Below are positions 35,393 to 44,668 of a DNA stretch of 64,000 bases, in pieces (the first letter of the stretch is position 1; every line of letters starts with the position of its first letter). Below the pieces are notes generated by a model. That model was not told where the DNA came from, ran no database searches, and saw only the letters and a list, made by a program, of their open reading frames with translations. Both the position numbers and the translations under genes were made by a program. Location of the stretch: the NCBI RefSeq assembly GCF_016765675.1, contig NZ_JAESWB010000168.1, positions 62,001 through 126,000 on the forward strand. Direction: 5' to 3'. Origin of the DNA: Neobacillus paridis (GTDB lineage Bacteria > Bacillota > Bacilli > Bacillales > Cytobacillaceae).

Positions 35393-35755
35393 ATGAAAAA
35401 ACTGTTATATGGTGCAATTTGTATGATATTATTTGTTTCTCTGACCGCTTGTGGAGGGGGGACAGATAAAGACACGACTAAAAATAATGACACCACCACC
35501 AATAAAACGGAACAGAATGATTCGGCAACAAATACGGCTGCAGATGGAGAGAAAGTATTTCAAGGGACCTGTGCTGCTTGTCATGGGAATGATCTAAAAA
35601 GCGGATATGCCCCTGACTTGGACAAAATTGGCTCAAAATTATCAAAAAATGATATTGTTAAAATCATTCACAATGGAAAAGGACAAATGCCTAAGCAAAA
35701 TCTTTCAGATGCCGACGCTAATGCCGTGGCAGCCTGGCTTGCAGCCAAAAAATAA
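35393..35755 (+). CDS. Lipoprotein cytochrome c (c551/CccB type)
   Basis: 120 aa. Signal peptide with lipobox LTAC, a low-complexity Thr/Asn/Asp linker, then one haem domain with CAACH and the distal methionine in GQMPKQ. Such small membrane-tethered cytochromes c carry electrons to cytochrome c oxidase in the Bacillus envelope. GGAGGTG at 35380-35386 fits ATG 35393; an upstream GTG would lie inside that site. Single gene with its own terminator. Confidence 0.9.
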   Translation: MKKLLYGAICMILFVSLTACGGGTDKDTTKNNDTTTNKTEQNDSATNTAADGEKVFQGTCAACHGNDLKSGYAPDLDKIGSKLSKNDIVKIIHNGKGQMPKQNLSDADANAVAAWLAAKK

Positions 35756-35762
35756 GTGAATG

Positions 35763-35796
35763 AAAAACCAGATTAGCTAAAATATCTGGTTTTTTC
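35763..35796 (+). terminator. Terminator after cytochrome c gene
   Basis: AAAAACCAGAT pairs with ATCTGGTTTTT around a 10-nt loop, with a T run. Confidence 0.85.
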
Positions 35797-35972
35797 ATTT
35801 TCTTGGTTGTTAAGAAAATTATAAAAACTATTAGGTGTAGATAACTTGGACAAGGGTTTCTGAATCATTAAGCGAAAATATTGAACATTTTGGGAAAAAT
35901 GTAGAACCGGCTTGAAAACCGTTGAAAAGAATGAGATGGTTTGTATAAATAACATGATAAAGTGTGGTCAAT

Positions 35973-37655
35973 ATGATAAAGAAACGAATTCGCCATTTAG
36001 GCCGGTTACGTGAAATTGTAAATGCCTTTACCCGTCATGGCTTCGGTTATTTAATGAAGGAATTGGGGCTTCTGGACCTTTTATCCGTACCGAAAAGGCT
36101 GTTTCTCCAAGGAAGCGAGACAATCGAGGTACTCTCGACAGGTGAACGGATTAGAATGTTTTTAGAAGAACTTGGGCCAACCTTTATTAAAATTGGCCAA
36201 ATTGCCAGTACAAGACCAGATATTATTCCCTTAGACATTATTCAAGAACTGGTAAAGCTGCAGGATAAGGTCTCCGCATTTCCTTTTTCTGAAGTAAAAA
36301 AAATTATTGAAGAAGAGTTAGCTGATTCCTTGGAGAATTCATTCAGGGAATTTCAGGAAACCCCCATTGCCGCAGCATCGATTGGGCAGGTTCATTATGC
36401 CGTGCTACCCGCAGGGGAACAAGTCGCAGTTAAGGTTCAACGCCCGAAGCTGAAACACTTGATTGAAACGGATTTGGAAATTTTAAAGGAATTGGCCAGG
36501 CTGGCTGATTCTCGTTTAGAATGGGCAAGAAGATATCAAGTTCGTGACATTGTTGACGAGTTGGCCATGTCGATTAGGCGGGAATTGGACTTTGAAATGG
36601 AAGCACGCAATACTGAAAAAATAGCTGCCAAGTTCAAAGACAATCCAAAAGTGGTCATTCCCAAGGTTTTCTGGGATTATACCTCAGCGAAAGTTTTAAC
36701 TATGGAATTTATCGACGGAATTACCCTAAATGAGGAGGAAAAGCTTCAAAAACTAGGTTACGACAGCAAGGTCTTAGGAGAAACAGTGGTCAATACCATC
36801 CTTCAACAAATATTAATTGATGGCTTTTTCCACGGTGACCCGCATCCCGGAAATTTATTAGTATTACCAAATGGAGCCATTGCCTTTTTGGATTTTGGCA
36901 TTGTCGGCCGATTAAGTCCGGAAATGCGGGACCATGTCGCCTCATTTGTTATTGCGTTGATGAGACAAAATACCGATGAAGTCCTTCAGGCAATATCATC
37001 CATGGGGGTGGTGCCTGATGATGTCAATTACGAGCAATTAAGAATGGATGTTGACCTTTTACGAGAAAAATATAGCGATCTATCTTTTAAGAATATGAAA
37101 ATTGGTCAGACGATAACAGATTTATTTTCAGTTGCTTTTCAATATAAAATTAAATTGCCGACAGACTTAACGATATTAGGTAAAACCCTGTTAACGATGG
37201 AGGGTGTGGTCGAAAAGCTAGATCCTGATTTAAGTATTATCAAAATTGCCGAACCGTTTGGGAAGCGGTTAATAATGGAACGATATCGGCCTAAAACGAT
37301 TATCGACAAAGTCTGGAGACGAATCAATGAGTATGGAGAAATGATCCTCGAATGGCCGAAAACCATTAATGAAATATCCGCTATAATGAAAAAAGGTAGA
37401 GTAAAAATTGAACTGACAACTCCAGAACTGAATCAATTTATTCAAAGACTGAACATCATTAGTAACCGGATTTCTTTTAGTATCACGTTACTGTCTTTTA
37501 GTATTATTATGGCCGGGGTCATTATCGGGACCTCATTGTCAGGACAAACCCCAATATTACTAAACAAAATACCGGTGGTAGAAATCGGTTTTGTGATTGC
37601 CACAGGAATGTTTCTCTGGCTTTTATTTTCTATTTTCAAGTCGGGGAAATTCTGA
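35973..37655 (+). CDS. UbiB/ABC1 (AarF) family kinase-like protein
   Basis: 560 aa. It shows the UbiB-specific KIGQ (FIKIGQIASTRPDIIP) and the A-rich loop AAASIGQVH, nucleotide-binding VAVKVQRP, HGDPHPGNLL and LDFGIVGRL, and two C-terminal TM helices (~495-555). UbiB proteins are atypical kinases/ATPases linked to quinone or lipid homeostasis; the role in Bacilli, which use menaquinone, is not settled. ATG 35973 is chosen; GTG 35964 is possible, and neither has a strong ribosome site. Confidence 0.9.
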   Translation: MIKKRIRHLGRLREIVNAFTRHGFGYLMKELGLLDLLSVPKRLFLQGSETIEVLSTGERIRMFLEELGPTFIKIGQIASTRPDIIPLDIIQELVKLQDKVSAFPFSEVKKIIEEELADSLENSFREFQETPIAAASIGQVHYAVLPAGEQVAVKVQRPKLKHLIETDLEILKELARLADSRLEWARRYQVRDIVDELAMSIRRELDFEMEARNTEKIAAKFKDNPKVVIPKVFWDYTSAKVLTMEFIDGITLNEEEKLQKLGYDSKVLGETVVNTILQQILIDGFFHGDPHPGNLLVLPNGAIAFLDFGIVGRLSPEMRDHVASFVIALMRQNTDEVLQAISSMGVVPDDVNYEQLRMDVDLLREKYSDLSFKNMKIGQTITDLFSVAFQYKIKLPTDLTILGKTLLTMEGVVEKLDPDLSIIKIAEPFGKRLIMERYRPKTIIDKVWRRINEYGEMILEWPKTINEISAIMKKGRVKIELTTPELNQFIQRLNIISNRISFSITLLSFSIIMAGVIIGTSLSGQTPILLNKIPVVEIGFVIATGMFLWLLFSIFKSGKF

Positions 37656-37702
37656 ATTTGATTCTCCAGCTAATAAAGTAAGCTGCTTGAGATGGTTTCT
37701 TA

Positions 37703-37773
37703 CAACTATGATATTTGTCATAGTTGGGACATGACAAGTATGTCTGCAAATTTTGCTTTCTTTTTTTTATAAT
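37703..37773 (+). promoter_or_regulatory. des promoter with DesR-type double palindrome
   Basis: CAACTATGA (37703-37711) and TCATAGTTG (37718-37726) form a perfect inverted repeat, followed by the palindrome GACATGACAAGTATGTC (37728-37744). A TATAAT (37768-37773) has a poor -35 (TGCAAA, 37745-37750), as expected for an activator-dependent promoter. Phosphorylated DesR is the likely activator. Confidence 0.75.
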
Positions 37774-37800
37774 GTGAGTTATCAAATAGAGGAAGGAAAA

Positions 37801-38811
37801 TTGTTAAAGATGAATGAAAAACAAAAATTATTAAGGAAGCAAATGGCTCCTTATGAGAAGTCAAATATACTGGCGAGCGTCTGGCAGATCCTTAATACAA
37901 TTGTGCCCTTTTTTGTTTTATGGTTTTTGAGTTACAAAAGTCTCTCCATTTCGTATCTACTCACTTTTTCATTGGCTGTTGTCGCAGCAGGGTTTCTCGT
38001 GCGGACCTTTATCATTTTTCATGATTGCTGTCACTATTCATTTTTTAAAAATCGTACTGCCAATAAAATACTTGGAACATTAACAGGGATCCTCACATTC
38101 TTTCCTTTTAGTCAATGGCAGCATGACCACTCTGTCCATCATGCTACAAGCAGCAATTTAGATAAACGGGGAACCGGTGACATTTGGATGCTTACGGTGG
38201 AGGAATATTTGCAAGCTTCCCCTTTGAAAAAATGGCAATATCGCTTGTACCGTAATCCATTGGTGATGTTTGTACTTGGTCCGATTTATGTGTTTTTGCT
38301 TAAAAACCGCTTTAATCGGAAGGGAGCACGGTCGAAGGAGCGCTGGAATACGTATCTTATTAATATGGCCATTGTCATCATTATCAGCAGTATGTGTTGG
38401 GCGATTGGCTGGAAACCGTTTCTTTTAGTAGAAGGTCCGATTTTTTTAATCTCAGGTTCTGCCGGCATTTGGCTGTTTTACATTCAGCATACGTTTGAAG
38501 ATTCTTATTTTGAAGGAGATCAAGAATGGGAATATGTAAGAGCTGCTGTGGAAGGCAGTTCCTTTTATAAATTGCCTAAGCTGCTGCAATGGTTAACTGG
38601 CAATATCGGTTACCATCACGTCCATCATTTGAGTCCCAGGGTGCCCAATTATAAACTAGAAGAAGCGCATAATCAGACACCACCATTGCAAACTGTACCG
38701 ACGATCACCTTGAAAACCAGCATAAATTCATTGAAATTCCACCTTTGGGATGAACAGCAAAAAAGGTTTATCGGCTTTAAAGATGCAGTGTTTTTCAGTA
38801 AAATAAAATAA
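37801..38811 (+). CDS. des: Acyl-lipid delta-5 type fatty acid desaturase Des
   Basis: 336 aa integral membrane desaturase. The three histidine boxes HDCCH, HDHSVHH and HHVHH are intact, with membrane helices between. In B. subtilis Des inserts a double bond into membrane phospholipid acyl chains after cold shock. TTG 37801 lies 8 nt after GAGG; ATG 37810 is the alternative. Followed by desK and desR, exactly the B. subtilis cold-sensing circuit. Very similar to B. subtilis Des along the full length. Confidence 0.95.
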   Translation: MLKMNEKQKLLRKQMAPYEKSNILASVWQILNTIVPFFVLWFLSYKSLSISYLLTFSLAVVAAGFLVRTFIIFHDCCHYSFFKNRTANKILGTLTGILTFFPFSQWQHDHSVHHATSSNLDKRGTGDIWMLTVEEYLQASPLKKWQYRLYRNPLVMFVLGPIYVFLLKNRFNRKGARSKERWNTYLINMAIVIIISSMCWAIGWKPFLLVEGPIFLISGSAGIWLFYIQHTFEDSYFEGDQEWEYVRAAVEGSSFYKLPKLLQWLTGNIGYHHVHHLSPRVPNYKLEEAHNQTPPLQTVPTITLKTSINSLKFHLWDEQQKRFIGFKDAVFFSKIK

Positions 38812-38861
38812 CATGGAAGCTTGTGCTAGGATTGTACCGACAAAAGATGAAGGGGATTAGT

Positions 38862-40022
38862 GTGATCAAAGAAGCGGTGCCAAAGTTTAAAAAGTATATT
38901 ACCTTTCAGAAAAGCAATGGAATTGCTCCGTATTTATGGACGGTGCTTTGCATTTTACCGTTTTACTTTATTTTTCAGGCACCATCAACCGTCCATATCA
39001 TCCTGGGAATTTTGCTGACTTTAACCTTTTTCATCATCTATCGGATTGCTTTTATCTCCAGAGGCTGGCCCGTATATTTATGGACCTTGATCTTAATTGC
39101 CATTTCCATCACAGCGACAAACCTTTTCAGTTATGTTTACTTTGCTTTTTTTCTAGCTTATTTTCTTGGAAATATTAAAGAGCGGGTTGCTTTTTTTACC
39201 CTTTATTTTATTCATCTCCTGTCTACCTCGGTATCCATAAACTATGGGATTGTCATGCATGAAAAATTATTTTTGCAGCAATTGCCCTTTATTATTATTA
39301 TTTGGATAAGTGTCATTCTGCTTCCTTTCAGCATTTATAACCGCAAGGAGCGCGGGCAGCTGGAAGAGAAGCTCGAAGATGCCAATAAGCGGATCGCGGA
39401 ACTGGTGAAACTGGAGGAACGGCAGCGAATTGCCCGCGACCTTCATGATACTTTAGGCCAAAAGCTTTCACTAATTGGGTTAAAGGCGGATTTAGCTAGA
39501 AAATTAATCACGAAAGATCCGGATCAGGCGAAATATGAATTGAAGGATGTCCAGCAAACGGCACGAACTGCCTTAAGTGAGGTAAGAAAAATGGTATCTT
39601 CGATGCGGGGAATTCGCTTGAAGGATGAACTGCAGCGAGTTAAACAAATGATGAAAGCTGCGCAAATAAGCTTGGCGGTTGAAGATGAATCTGCTCCTAA
39701 AAATATATCGCTTTTAACCGAGAATATTTTAAGTATGTGTTTAAAAGAAGCCGTCAATAACGTCGTTAAACATAGCGGGGCGGATCATTGTGTGATTACT
39801 TTTGAGCAGTCCTGGAAGGAAGTTGTGATGAGGGTCAGCGATAATGGGAGTTTTTCCAAAAAAGACGGAAAAGTGGAAGAAGGCAATGGACTTATCGGAA
39901 TGCGTGAACGGTTAGAGTTCATTAATGGCAGTCTTGAACTGCAAACCACCAAAGGAACGACTTTAATTATTAAAGTTCCTAATGATGTAAAACCGGGTGA
40001 GGAGGAGGGAGAAAATGATTAG
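38862..40022 (+). CDS. desK: Membrane thermosensor histidine kinase DesK
   Basis: 386 aa. Five or so TM helices (~20-165) precede a coiled coil (LEEKLEDANKRIAELVKLEERQRIA) and the DHp motif RDLHDTLGQKLS, then an HATPase region (KEAVNNVVKHSGA, GLIGMRERLEF). DesK senses membrane thickness and order on cooling and phosphorylates DesR. GAAGGGG lies 6 nt before GTG 38862. It overlaps desR by 8 bp. Confidence 0.93.
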   Translation: MIKEAVPKFKKYITFQKSNGIAPYLWTVLCILPFYFIFQAPSTVHIILGILLTLTFFIIYRIAFISRGWPVYLWTLILIAISITATNLFSYVYFAFFLAYFLGNIKERVAFFTLYFIHLLSTSVSINYGIVMHEKLFLQQLPFIIIIWISVILLPFSIYNRKERGQLEEKLEDANKRIAELVKLEERQRIARDLHDTLGQKLSLIGLKADLARKLITKDPDQAKYELKDVQQTARTALSEVRKMVSSMRGIRLKDELQRVKQMMKAAQISLAVEDESAPKNISLLTENILSMCLKEAVNNVVKHSGADHCVITFEQSWKEVVMRVSDNGSFSKKDGKVEEGNGLIGMRERLEFINGSLELQTTKGTTLIIKVPNDVKPGEEEGEND

Positions 40023-40614
40023 AATTGTTATTGCTGAGGATCAGCAAATGCTGCTGGGAGCTTTTGGCTCACTGCTTAATTTGGAAGACGATATGGAGGT
40101 TGTCGGCCAGGCTACAAATGGAGAAGAGGCAGTAGCCCTGGTTAAAGCGCTAAATCCGGATGTTTGTATCATGGATATTGAAATGCCTGGAAAAAGTGGA
40201 CTTGAAGCAGCCGAAGAGCTGAAAGGACTCAGCTGTAAGCTGATTATTTTGACGACCTTCGCCCGCTCGGGCTACTTCCAACGGGCTTTAAAGGCTGGGG
40301 TCAGCGGTTATTTGTTAAAGGACAGCCCAAGTGATGAATTGGCTAAAGCAATCCGAAGTGTCATGGCTGGCCGGCGTATTTATGCACCGGAGTTGATGGA
40401 TGATGTATACGGTGAAGAAAATCCATTGACGGACCGTGAAAAGGAAGTACTTGAACTGATTGCCGATGGAAAAAATACGAAGGAAATAGCCGAAGAACTG
40501 AAAATTAAGACCGGCACGGTTCGCAACTATATTTCTATCATTCTTGATAAGCTTGAAGTTAAAAATCGCATTGAAGCCATTACCCATTTTAAAGAAAAGG
40601 GCTGGTTTAAATAA
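40015..40614 (+). CDS. desR: Response regulator DesR (NarL family)
   Basis: 199 aa: receiver domain with the acidic pair AEDQ and phosphoacceptor in CIMDIEMPG, then a LuxR-type HTH (LTDREKEVLELIADGKNTKEIAEEL). Activates des when phosphorylated by DesK. GAGGAGGGAG at 40001-40010 precedes ATG 40015, making upstream in-frame starts unlikely. A terminator follows. Confidence 0.94.
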   Translation: MIRIVIAEDQQMLLGAFGSLLNLEDDMEVVGQATNGEEAVALVKALNPDVCIMDIEMPGKSGLEAAEELKGLSCKLIILTTFARSGYFQRALKAGVSGYLLKDSPSDELAKAIRSVMAGRRIYAPELMDDVYGEENPLTDREKEVLELIADGKNTKEIAEELKIKTGTVRNYISIILDKLEVKNRIEAITHFKEKGWFK

Positions 40615-40618
40615 AGGA

Positions 40619-40651
40619 GGCTGTCCCGATCATTTTTGGGACAGCCATTTT
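40619..40651 (+). terminator. Terminator of des-desKR
   Basis: GGCTGTCCC (40619-40627) pairs with GGGACAGCC (40638-40646), followed by ATTTT. Confidence 0.8.
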
Positions 40652-40656
40652 AATAC

Positions 40657-41496
40657 TTAGCCAGTCTGATTGTTTGCTAAAAATCCTTTTATATAATGAT
40701 ATACCTCGATTGGCCGTTCTTCTGGGAGGGCGTGCCCGGTTTTTTCTAATACAATTAATTTTGAATTGGTTAAATCCTTGCTCAGTTTTTCGCCAATTTT
40801 CAACGGGACTGACTTGTCATGGTCGCCCCAAATTAATAAACAAGGTGTTTTGATTTGTTTCAATATTTTTGCCGGGAGATCCCCTTCGCGGTCGCGGATC
40901 ATTCGCGTTAGCGCCACGAATATTTCATCTTGTAAAAATGGCTCCAAGTAGCCGTTGATCATTTCCTCATTAATAATGGAGTGATTATATAATGATGCTT
41001 GAAGATTTTTTTCTACTCCGGTTCTGGCAAACCAATATTTCACGAAGCGATGGAAATACGGGAGATAGCTTGAAAGGATAAGCGGCATTTTTGAGCGCTT
41101 TAAATAAGCGGAACTGCAGAGCAGGATCGCTTTTTCGGCAATTTCTTGTTTCAAGTGTAAGATATTGAGGACGATTTGACCGCCCATGGAATGCCCGATT
41201 AAGATCATTTTTTGCAATCCGAATGACTCAGTCAGCTTAATAACGGTTTGGGCAATATTTTGGTAGGAATATTTATATCGGCTGCATTTTGCGCTTTTTC
41301 CAAATGGGGGAAGGTCAACCGACAAAACTTGGAATTCCTTTTTTAGTAAAGGGATCATATGTCGGAATGTAAATGTCGATGAAAGAAAACCATGCAGCAG
41401 AACAATCGTCTGTTCGGATGCTTGATTAGGATAAAATTCATAATAAACATCTATGTTATTTACCGGTTTATAACCGGATACAACATTTTGTTCCAT
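40657..41496 (-). CDS. Alpha/beta hydrolase
   Basis: 279 aa alpha/beta hydrolase: oxyanion region LLHGFLSSTFTFRH, nucleophile elbow GHSMGG, acid in LLIWGDHDKSVPL and catalytic His in KTGHALPEE. The substrate cannot be inferred; such proteins include esterases, lipases and epoxide hydrolases. AGGAGTG lies 9 nt before ATG 41496. Convergent with desR. Confidence 0.85.
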   Translation of the reverse strand: MEQNVVSGYKPVNNIDVYYEFYPNQASEQTIVLLHGFLSSTFTFRHMIPLLKKEFQVLSVDLPPFGKSAKCSRYKYSYQNIAQTVIKLTESFGLQKMILIGHSMGGQIVLNILHLKQEIAEKAILLCSSAYLKRSKMPLILSSYLPYFHRFVKYWFARTGVEKNLQASLYNHSIINEEMINGYLEPFLQDEIFVALTRMIRDREGDLPAKILKQIKTPCLLIWGDHDKSVPLKIGEKLSKDLTNSKLIVLEKTGHALPEERPIEVYHYIKGFLANNQTG

Positions 41497-41647
41497 TCAT
41501 CGCTTCACTCCTAGTTCAATCTCTAAAATGATGAAATTAATATTCCCAAAAATTTAATTCTTACACATAAACATGACCAAAATGAACAATTTTTAAAAAT
41601 CAAGATGTTTTTCTAAAAAAATTATTAATTTTTTTTGAACAAAATGT

Positions 41648-41676
41648 TTGAATTTTTAAAAAACCATTAGTATAAT
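41648..41676 (+). promoter_or_regulatory. Promoter of IDEAL-domain gene
   Basis: TTGAAT (41648-41653), 17 bp, TATAAT (41671-41676), immediately upstream of the gene's AAGGAG. Confidence 0.65.
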
Positions 41677-41703
41677 AAAAAAAAGCTTAAGGAGTTGATT
41701 TCC

Positions 41704-41898
41704 ATGGAAAAGAAATTACTTAATTCACCCCAACAGCCAAATGATTATACCGATTCTGAATTTGCCGAAATGTTTTTGAACCATGTTCTTGTCCAGTTCC
41801 AAAAGGAGAAGATCCTAAAGGAAATCGACCGAACACTTCAAGAAGGAAATAAAGAATTATTCCTTCAGTTAACGGATGAATTAAAGAAAATTTCTTAG
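41704..41898 (+). CDS. IDEAL-domain small protein (64 aa)
   Basis: 64-aa acidic/helical protein with the C-terminal IDEAL motif region (KILKEIDRTLQEGNKELFLQLTDEL). The domain occurs in small Firmicutes proteins and at the end of some larger ones; its function is not known. AAGGAG at 41690-41695 supports ATG 41704. Monocistronic, with a strong terminator. Confidence 0.75.
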   Translation: MEKKLLNSPQQPNDYTDSEFAEMFLNHVLVQFQKEKILKEIDRTLQEGNKELFLQLTDELKKIS

Positions 41899-41929
41899 TT
41901 GCAGGTAAACATTTGCCATTGGTTAATAA

Positions 41930-41962
41930 GAGACCCTATCCAGCTGGATAGGGTCTCTTGGA
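41930..41962 (+). terminator. Terminator after IDEAL gene
   Basis: Perfect 13-bp stem GAGACCCTATCCA / TGGATAGGGTCTC with a GC loop, T-rich afterwards. Confidence 0.9.
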
Positions 41963-41985
41963 CTTTTTATTTGGATTTCAACCAA

Positions 41986-42023
41986 TTAAAAAGCCCGAAC
42001 TTTTCATTAGCAGTCCGGGCTTT
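41986..42023 (-). terminator. Terminator of YczE-like gene
   Basis: AAAGCCCG (41990-41997) pairs with CGGGCTTT (42016-42023). On the minus strand the stem is followed by TTTTAAT. Confidence 0.75.
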
Positions 42024-42029
42024 GCAATA

Positions 42030-42668
42030 TTATAATACAATACTTTCTTGTGCTTTGTTTTTCTTCTTTTTCACTAATTCGACAATTTTCTTAAAAAACT
42101 TTAATGCTTGTTGAAAGACAGGACTTTGAATAAAAGTATAAACGAAAGTCACAATAAAGACCGGACCCCCTAATAAAAATCCGAGAACAAGCACGAGGCT
42201 TTCAACGATGACTCGTGCTTGGCTGACTGATAATCGGGTTCTATCCGAGAGGGATAGCATAAAACCATCCCGCGGCCCCGCTCCTATACCAGCGGCAACG
42301 TACATACCTCCGCCAATTCCGGTAATAATAATTCCGGCTAATAGGATGAGGTAATCAATCCAGGTATTTGTCGACTTTGGTAAGATATCCAACCAAAGAA
42401 AAAAATCCATGATCGGGCCGATGGATACAGCATTTAAAAATGTCCCAATATTAATGTAACGGCGGTCTACAAACAATGAAATGATAATCAGGACGAGGCC
42501 GCAAATTACTCCCCAGGTGCCAATTGATAGCCCAAAATGTTGATACAGCGCAACATTTAGAACCTCCCAAGGATGGAGTCCGAGATATTTTACGTTCACA
42601 GCAATGGCGTTGCCTAAACCAAAAAAAGTAAGACCAAGGAAAAATAAAACGTATTGGAACAGTCTCAA
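42030..42668 (-). CDS. YczE/YyaS/YitT-family membrane protein
   Basis: 212 aa with five hydrophobic helices and the family motif GAGPRDGFMLSL. It opens FFLGLTFFGLGNAIAV and has a lysine-rich C-terminus. Related B. subtilis YczE is needed for surfactin production by an unknown mechanism, while most members are uncharacterised. Function here is unknown. Confidence 0.8.
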   Translation of the reverse strand: MRLFQYVLFFLGLTFFGLGNAIAVNVKYLGLHPWEVLNVALYQHFGLSIGTWGVICGLVLIIISLFVDRRYINIGTFLNAVSIGPIMDFFLWLDILPKSTNTWIDYLILLAGIIITGIGGGMYVAAGIGAGPRDGFMLSLSDRTRLSVSQARVIVESLVLVLGFLLGGPVFIVTFVYTFIQSPVFQQALKFFKKIVELVKKKKNKAQESIVL

Positions 42669-42871
42669 CCTAAGCTACCCCCATAAACACAGCTGACTTA
42701 TCTGAATTTTCAAACCTATTTACCTATCTTAATTTATCACTTTAAAATAATCAATGGTAAATTTGGTGCAATACTTATAGTTTAGTGAGTGATATAATCA
42801 GAAATATGGTAAAATATAAAATATTATTATTAGGAACCATTTGGTAAATATTTTTCGAATGCGGGGAAAAG

Positions 42872-44056
42872 ATGATGAAAATCGATGTAGCAAAAAAGAT
42901 TCAAAAATTGTCTTCAAGTATTTTTCAAGAAATTGTCGACCGTAAACTGGCAGCTATTCATAATGGTCTGGATGTTATTGATTTAAGTGTCGGCAGTCCT
43001 GATTTTCAACCACCGGAATTTGTGGTTGAAACGTTATCCGAATATGCAAAGGATCCAAGCAAATATGGTTATACATTAAGAGGTATACCCGAATTTTATG
43101 AGGCAGTAAGCTATTTTTATAAGCAACGGTATAACGTTGATCTAGATCCGTCAAAAGAAATCCTTCAGTTAATGGGCTCCCAAGACGGTCTGGCCCATTT
43201 AGCAATGGCCATTATTAATCCAGGGGATTATGTGTTAGTTCCAGACCCTGGCTACCCGATTTATGAAGCAAGTGTTACGATTGCCGGGGGCCAGGTTTAT
43301 CCAATGCGATTATTGGAGGAAAATAACTTTTTGCCAAAACTTGATGAAATCCCCTTGGAAGTATTACAGAAAACCAAGATGATGATCATCAGCTATCCCG
43401 GAAATCCGGTAACTGCCCTTGCCAATCGTGAGTTTTTTGAAGAGGTAGTGGAATTTGCAAAGCTACATAATATTTTAGTCGTTCATGATTTTGCCTATTC
43501 TGAATTAATTTTTGACCATAACCCGCAGATTAGTTTTTTGTCGGTACCTGGTGCGAAGGAAGTCGGTATCGAATTTAACTCTTTGTCTAAAACCTTTAAC
43601 ATGGCAGGCTGTCGTATTGCTTATGTTAGCGGCAACGAGCAGGCGGTGGCAGCTTTAGCTTCGTTTAAATCACATATTGATTATGGGATTTTCTACCCAA
43701 TACAAGCAGCTGCAGTAAAGGCGCTGACATCTGATTTCAGCTTCTTTAAATCTCAGGTAAGCGAGTATGAAAGACGGCGGGATGCCTTAATTGCTGGTTT
43801 GGAAAAAAGCGGTTGGCATGTCGCAAAATCTCCCGCAACTATGTTCGTTTGGGCGAAAATACCTGCTGGCTTTAGTTCGCGCAGATTTGCCTTTGAGCTG
43901 ATTGACCGGGCGGGGGTGGCTGTAGTTCCGGGTGATGCCTTTGGCAAGTTGGGGGAAGGCTATGTTCGAATTGCTTTGGTACAGCCGCCAGAACGTCTCT
44001 CTGAAGCTGCTGAACGGATTCAGTCGTATTTAATGGAAGCGGTAATAACGAAGTAA
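42872..44056 (+). CDS. Class I/II PLP aminotransferase (LL-DAP aminotransferase-like)
   Basis: 394 aa fold-type I aminotransferase. Features are LSVGSPDFQPP, the PLP contacts GSQDGLAHLA and ISYPGNPV, VHDFAYSEL, the catalytic lysine in SLSKTFNMAGCR and the final YVRIALVQPPE. The closest subgroup by pattern is LL-diaminopimelate/alanine-type aminotransferases; the real substrate is uncertain. GGGG at 42863-42866 precedes ATG 42872 (ATG 42875 adjacent). Followed by a terminator. Confidence 0.88.
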   Translation: MMKIDVAKKIQKLSSSIFQEIVDRKLAAIHNGLDVIDLSVGSPDFQPPEFVVETLSEYAKDPSKYGYTLRGIPEFYEAVSYFYKQRYNVDLDPSKEILQLMGSQDGLAHLAMAIINPGDYVLVPDPGYPIYEASVTIAGGQVYPMRLLEENNFLPKLDEIPLEVLQKTKMMIISYPGNPVTALANREFFEEVVEFAKLHNILVVHDFAYSELIFDHNPQISFLSVPGAKEVGIEFNSLSKTFNMAGCRIAYVSGNEQAVAALASFKSHIDYGIFYPIQAAAVKALTSDFSFFKSQVSEYERRRDALIAGLEKSGWHVAKSPATMFVWAKIPAGFSSRRFAFELIDRAGVAVVPGDAFGKLGEGYVRIALVQPPERLSEAAERIQSYLMEAVITK

Positions 44057-44098
44057 AGATTTTCCTTCTAAAACTACGGGAACAATCATATATATGTT

Positions 44099-44132
44099 AA
44101 AAAGACCTTCACTTATTGGAAGGTCTTTTATC
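44099..44132 (+). terminator. Terminator after aminotransferase
   Basis: AAAGACCTTC pairs with GAAGGTCTTT around an 8-nt loop, followed by TATCTTT. Confidence 0.8.
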
Positions 44133-44155
44133 TTTGAAAAGGAAAGAGGTAAATT

Positions 44156-44605
44156 ATGCCGAGCGGGAAACATCAAGTTGAAGTCGACTTACCAATCGAA
44201 GTGATTTGGGATTTCGTCAAGGATATGGACAATTGGGCGCCCCTTGTTCCCAACTACATCCATCATGAAAAACTAAACGAGCAACAGTCCACCTGGGAAT
44301 TTAAAAGTGATCTTGGTTTGATCAGAAAGAAAATCAGTTTATTGATTGATATTAAAGAGTGGATTGAACCAACAAGGGTGAGTTTTGCATTAAAGGGCAA
44401 GAGTGAAAAATACTTCGGTCAAGGCTATTTTGAAGCTAAGGCAATTCATCTGAATCGAACGAGATTGACCGGCTATCTTGAAGTAAATGCAATTGGTAAA
44501 ATGGGAAATGCCATCAATACCAAGCTGGAAACCGTTCTTCCAGAAGCAGTTACAGACATGGCCTTAGCGATTTGTGAAAAACTCGGGCAATTAAAAAGCG
44601 TATAG
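44156..44605 (+). CDS. SRPBCC (CoxG-like) family protein
   Basis: 149 aa START/Bet v 1-like fold: VDLPIEVIWDFVKDMDNWAPLVPNY at the N-terminus, beta strands with FALKGKSEKYFGQGYFEAK, and a long C-terminal helix. These proteins bind hydrophobic ligands; CoxG members help CO dehydrogenase maturation, but no such enzyme is nearby. Ligand unknown. AGGAAAGAGG lies just ahead of ATG 44156. Followed by a bidirectional terminator. Confidence 0.8.
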   Translation: MPSGKHQVEVDLPIEVIWDFVKDMDNWAPLVPNYIHHEKLNEQQSTWEFKSDLGLIRKKISLLIDIKEWIEPTRVSFALKGKSEKYFGQGYFEAKAIHLNRTRLTGYLEVNAIGKMGNAINTKLETVLPEAVTDMALAICEKLGQLKSV

Positions 44606-44635
44606 CTCATCCAATTTTAATAGCATGTGGGCATA

Positions 44636-44667
44636 AAAAAAGCGATGTTAATGCACATCGCTTTTTC
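44636..44667. terminator. Bidirectional terminator
   Basis: AAAAAGCGATGT pairs with ACATCGCTTTTT with a short loop, flanked by A and T runs. It separates the convergent SRPBCC and secreted-protein genes. Confidence 0.85.
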
Positions 44668-44668
44668 C

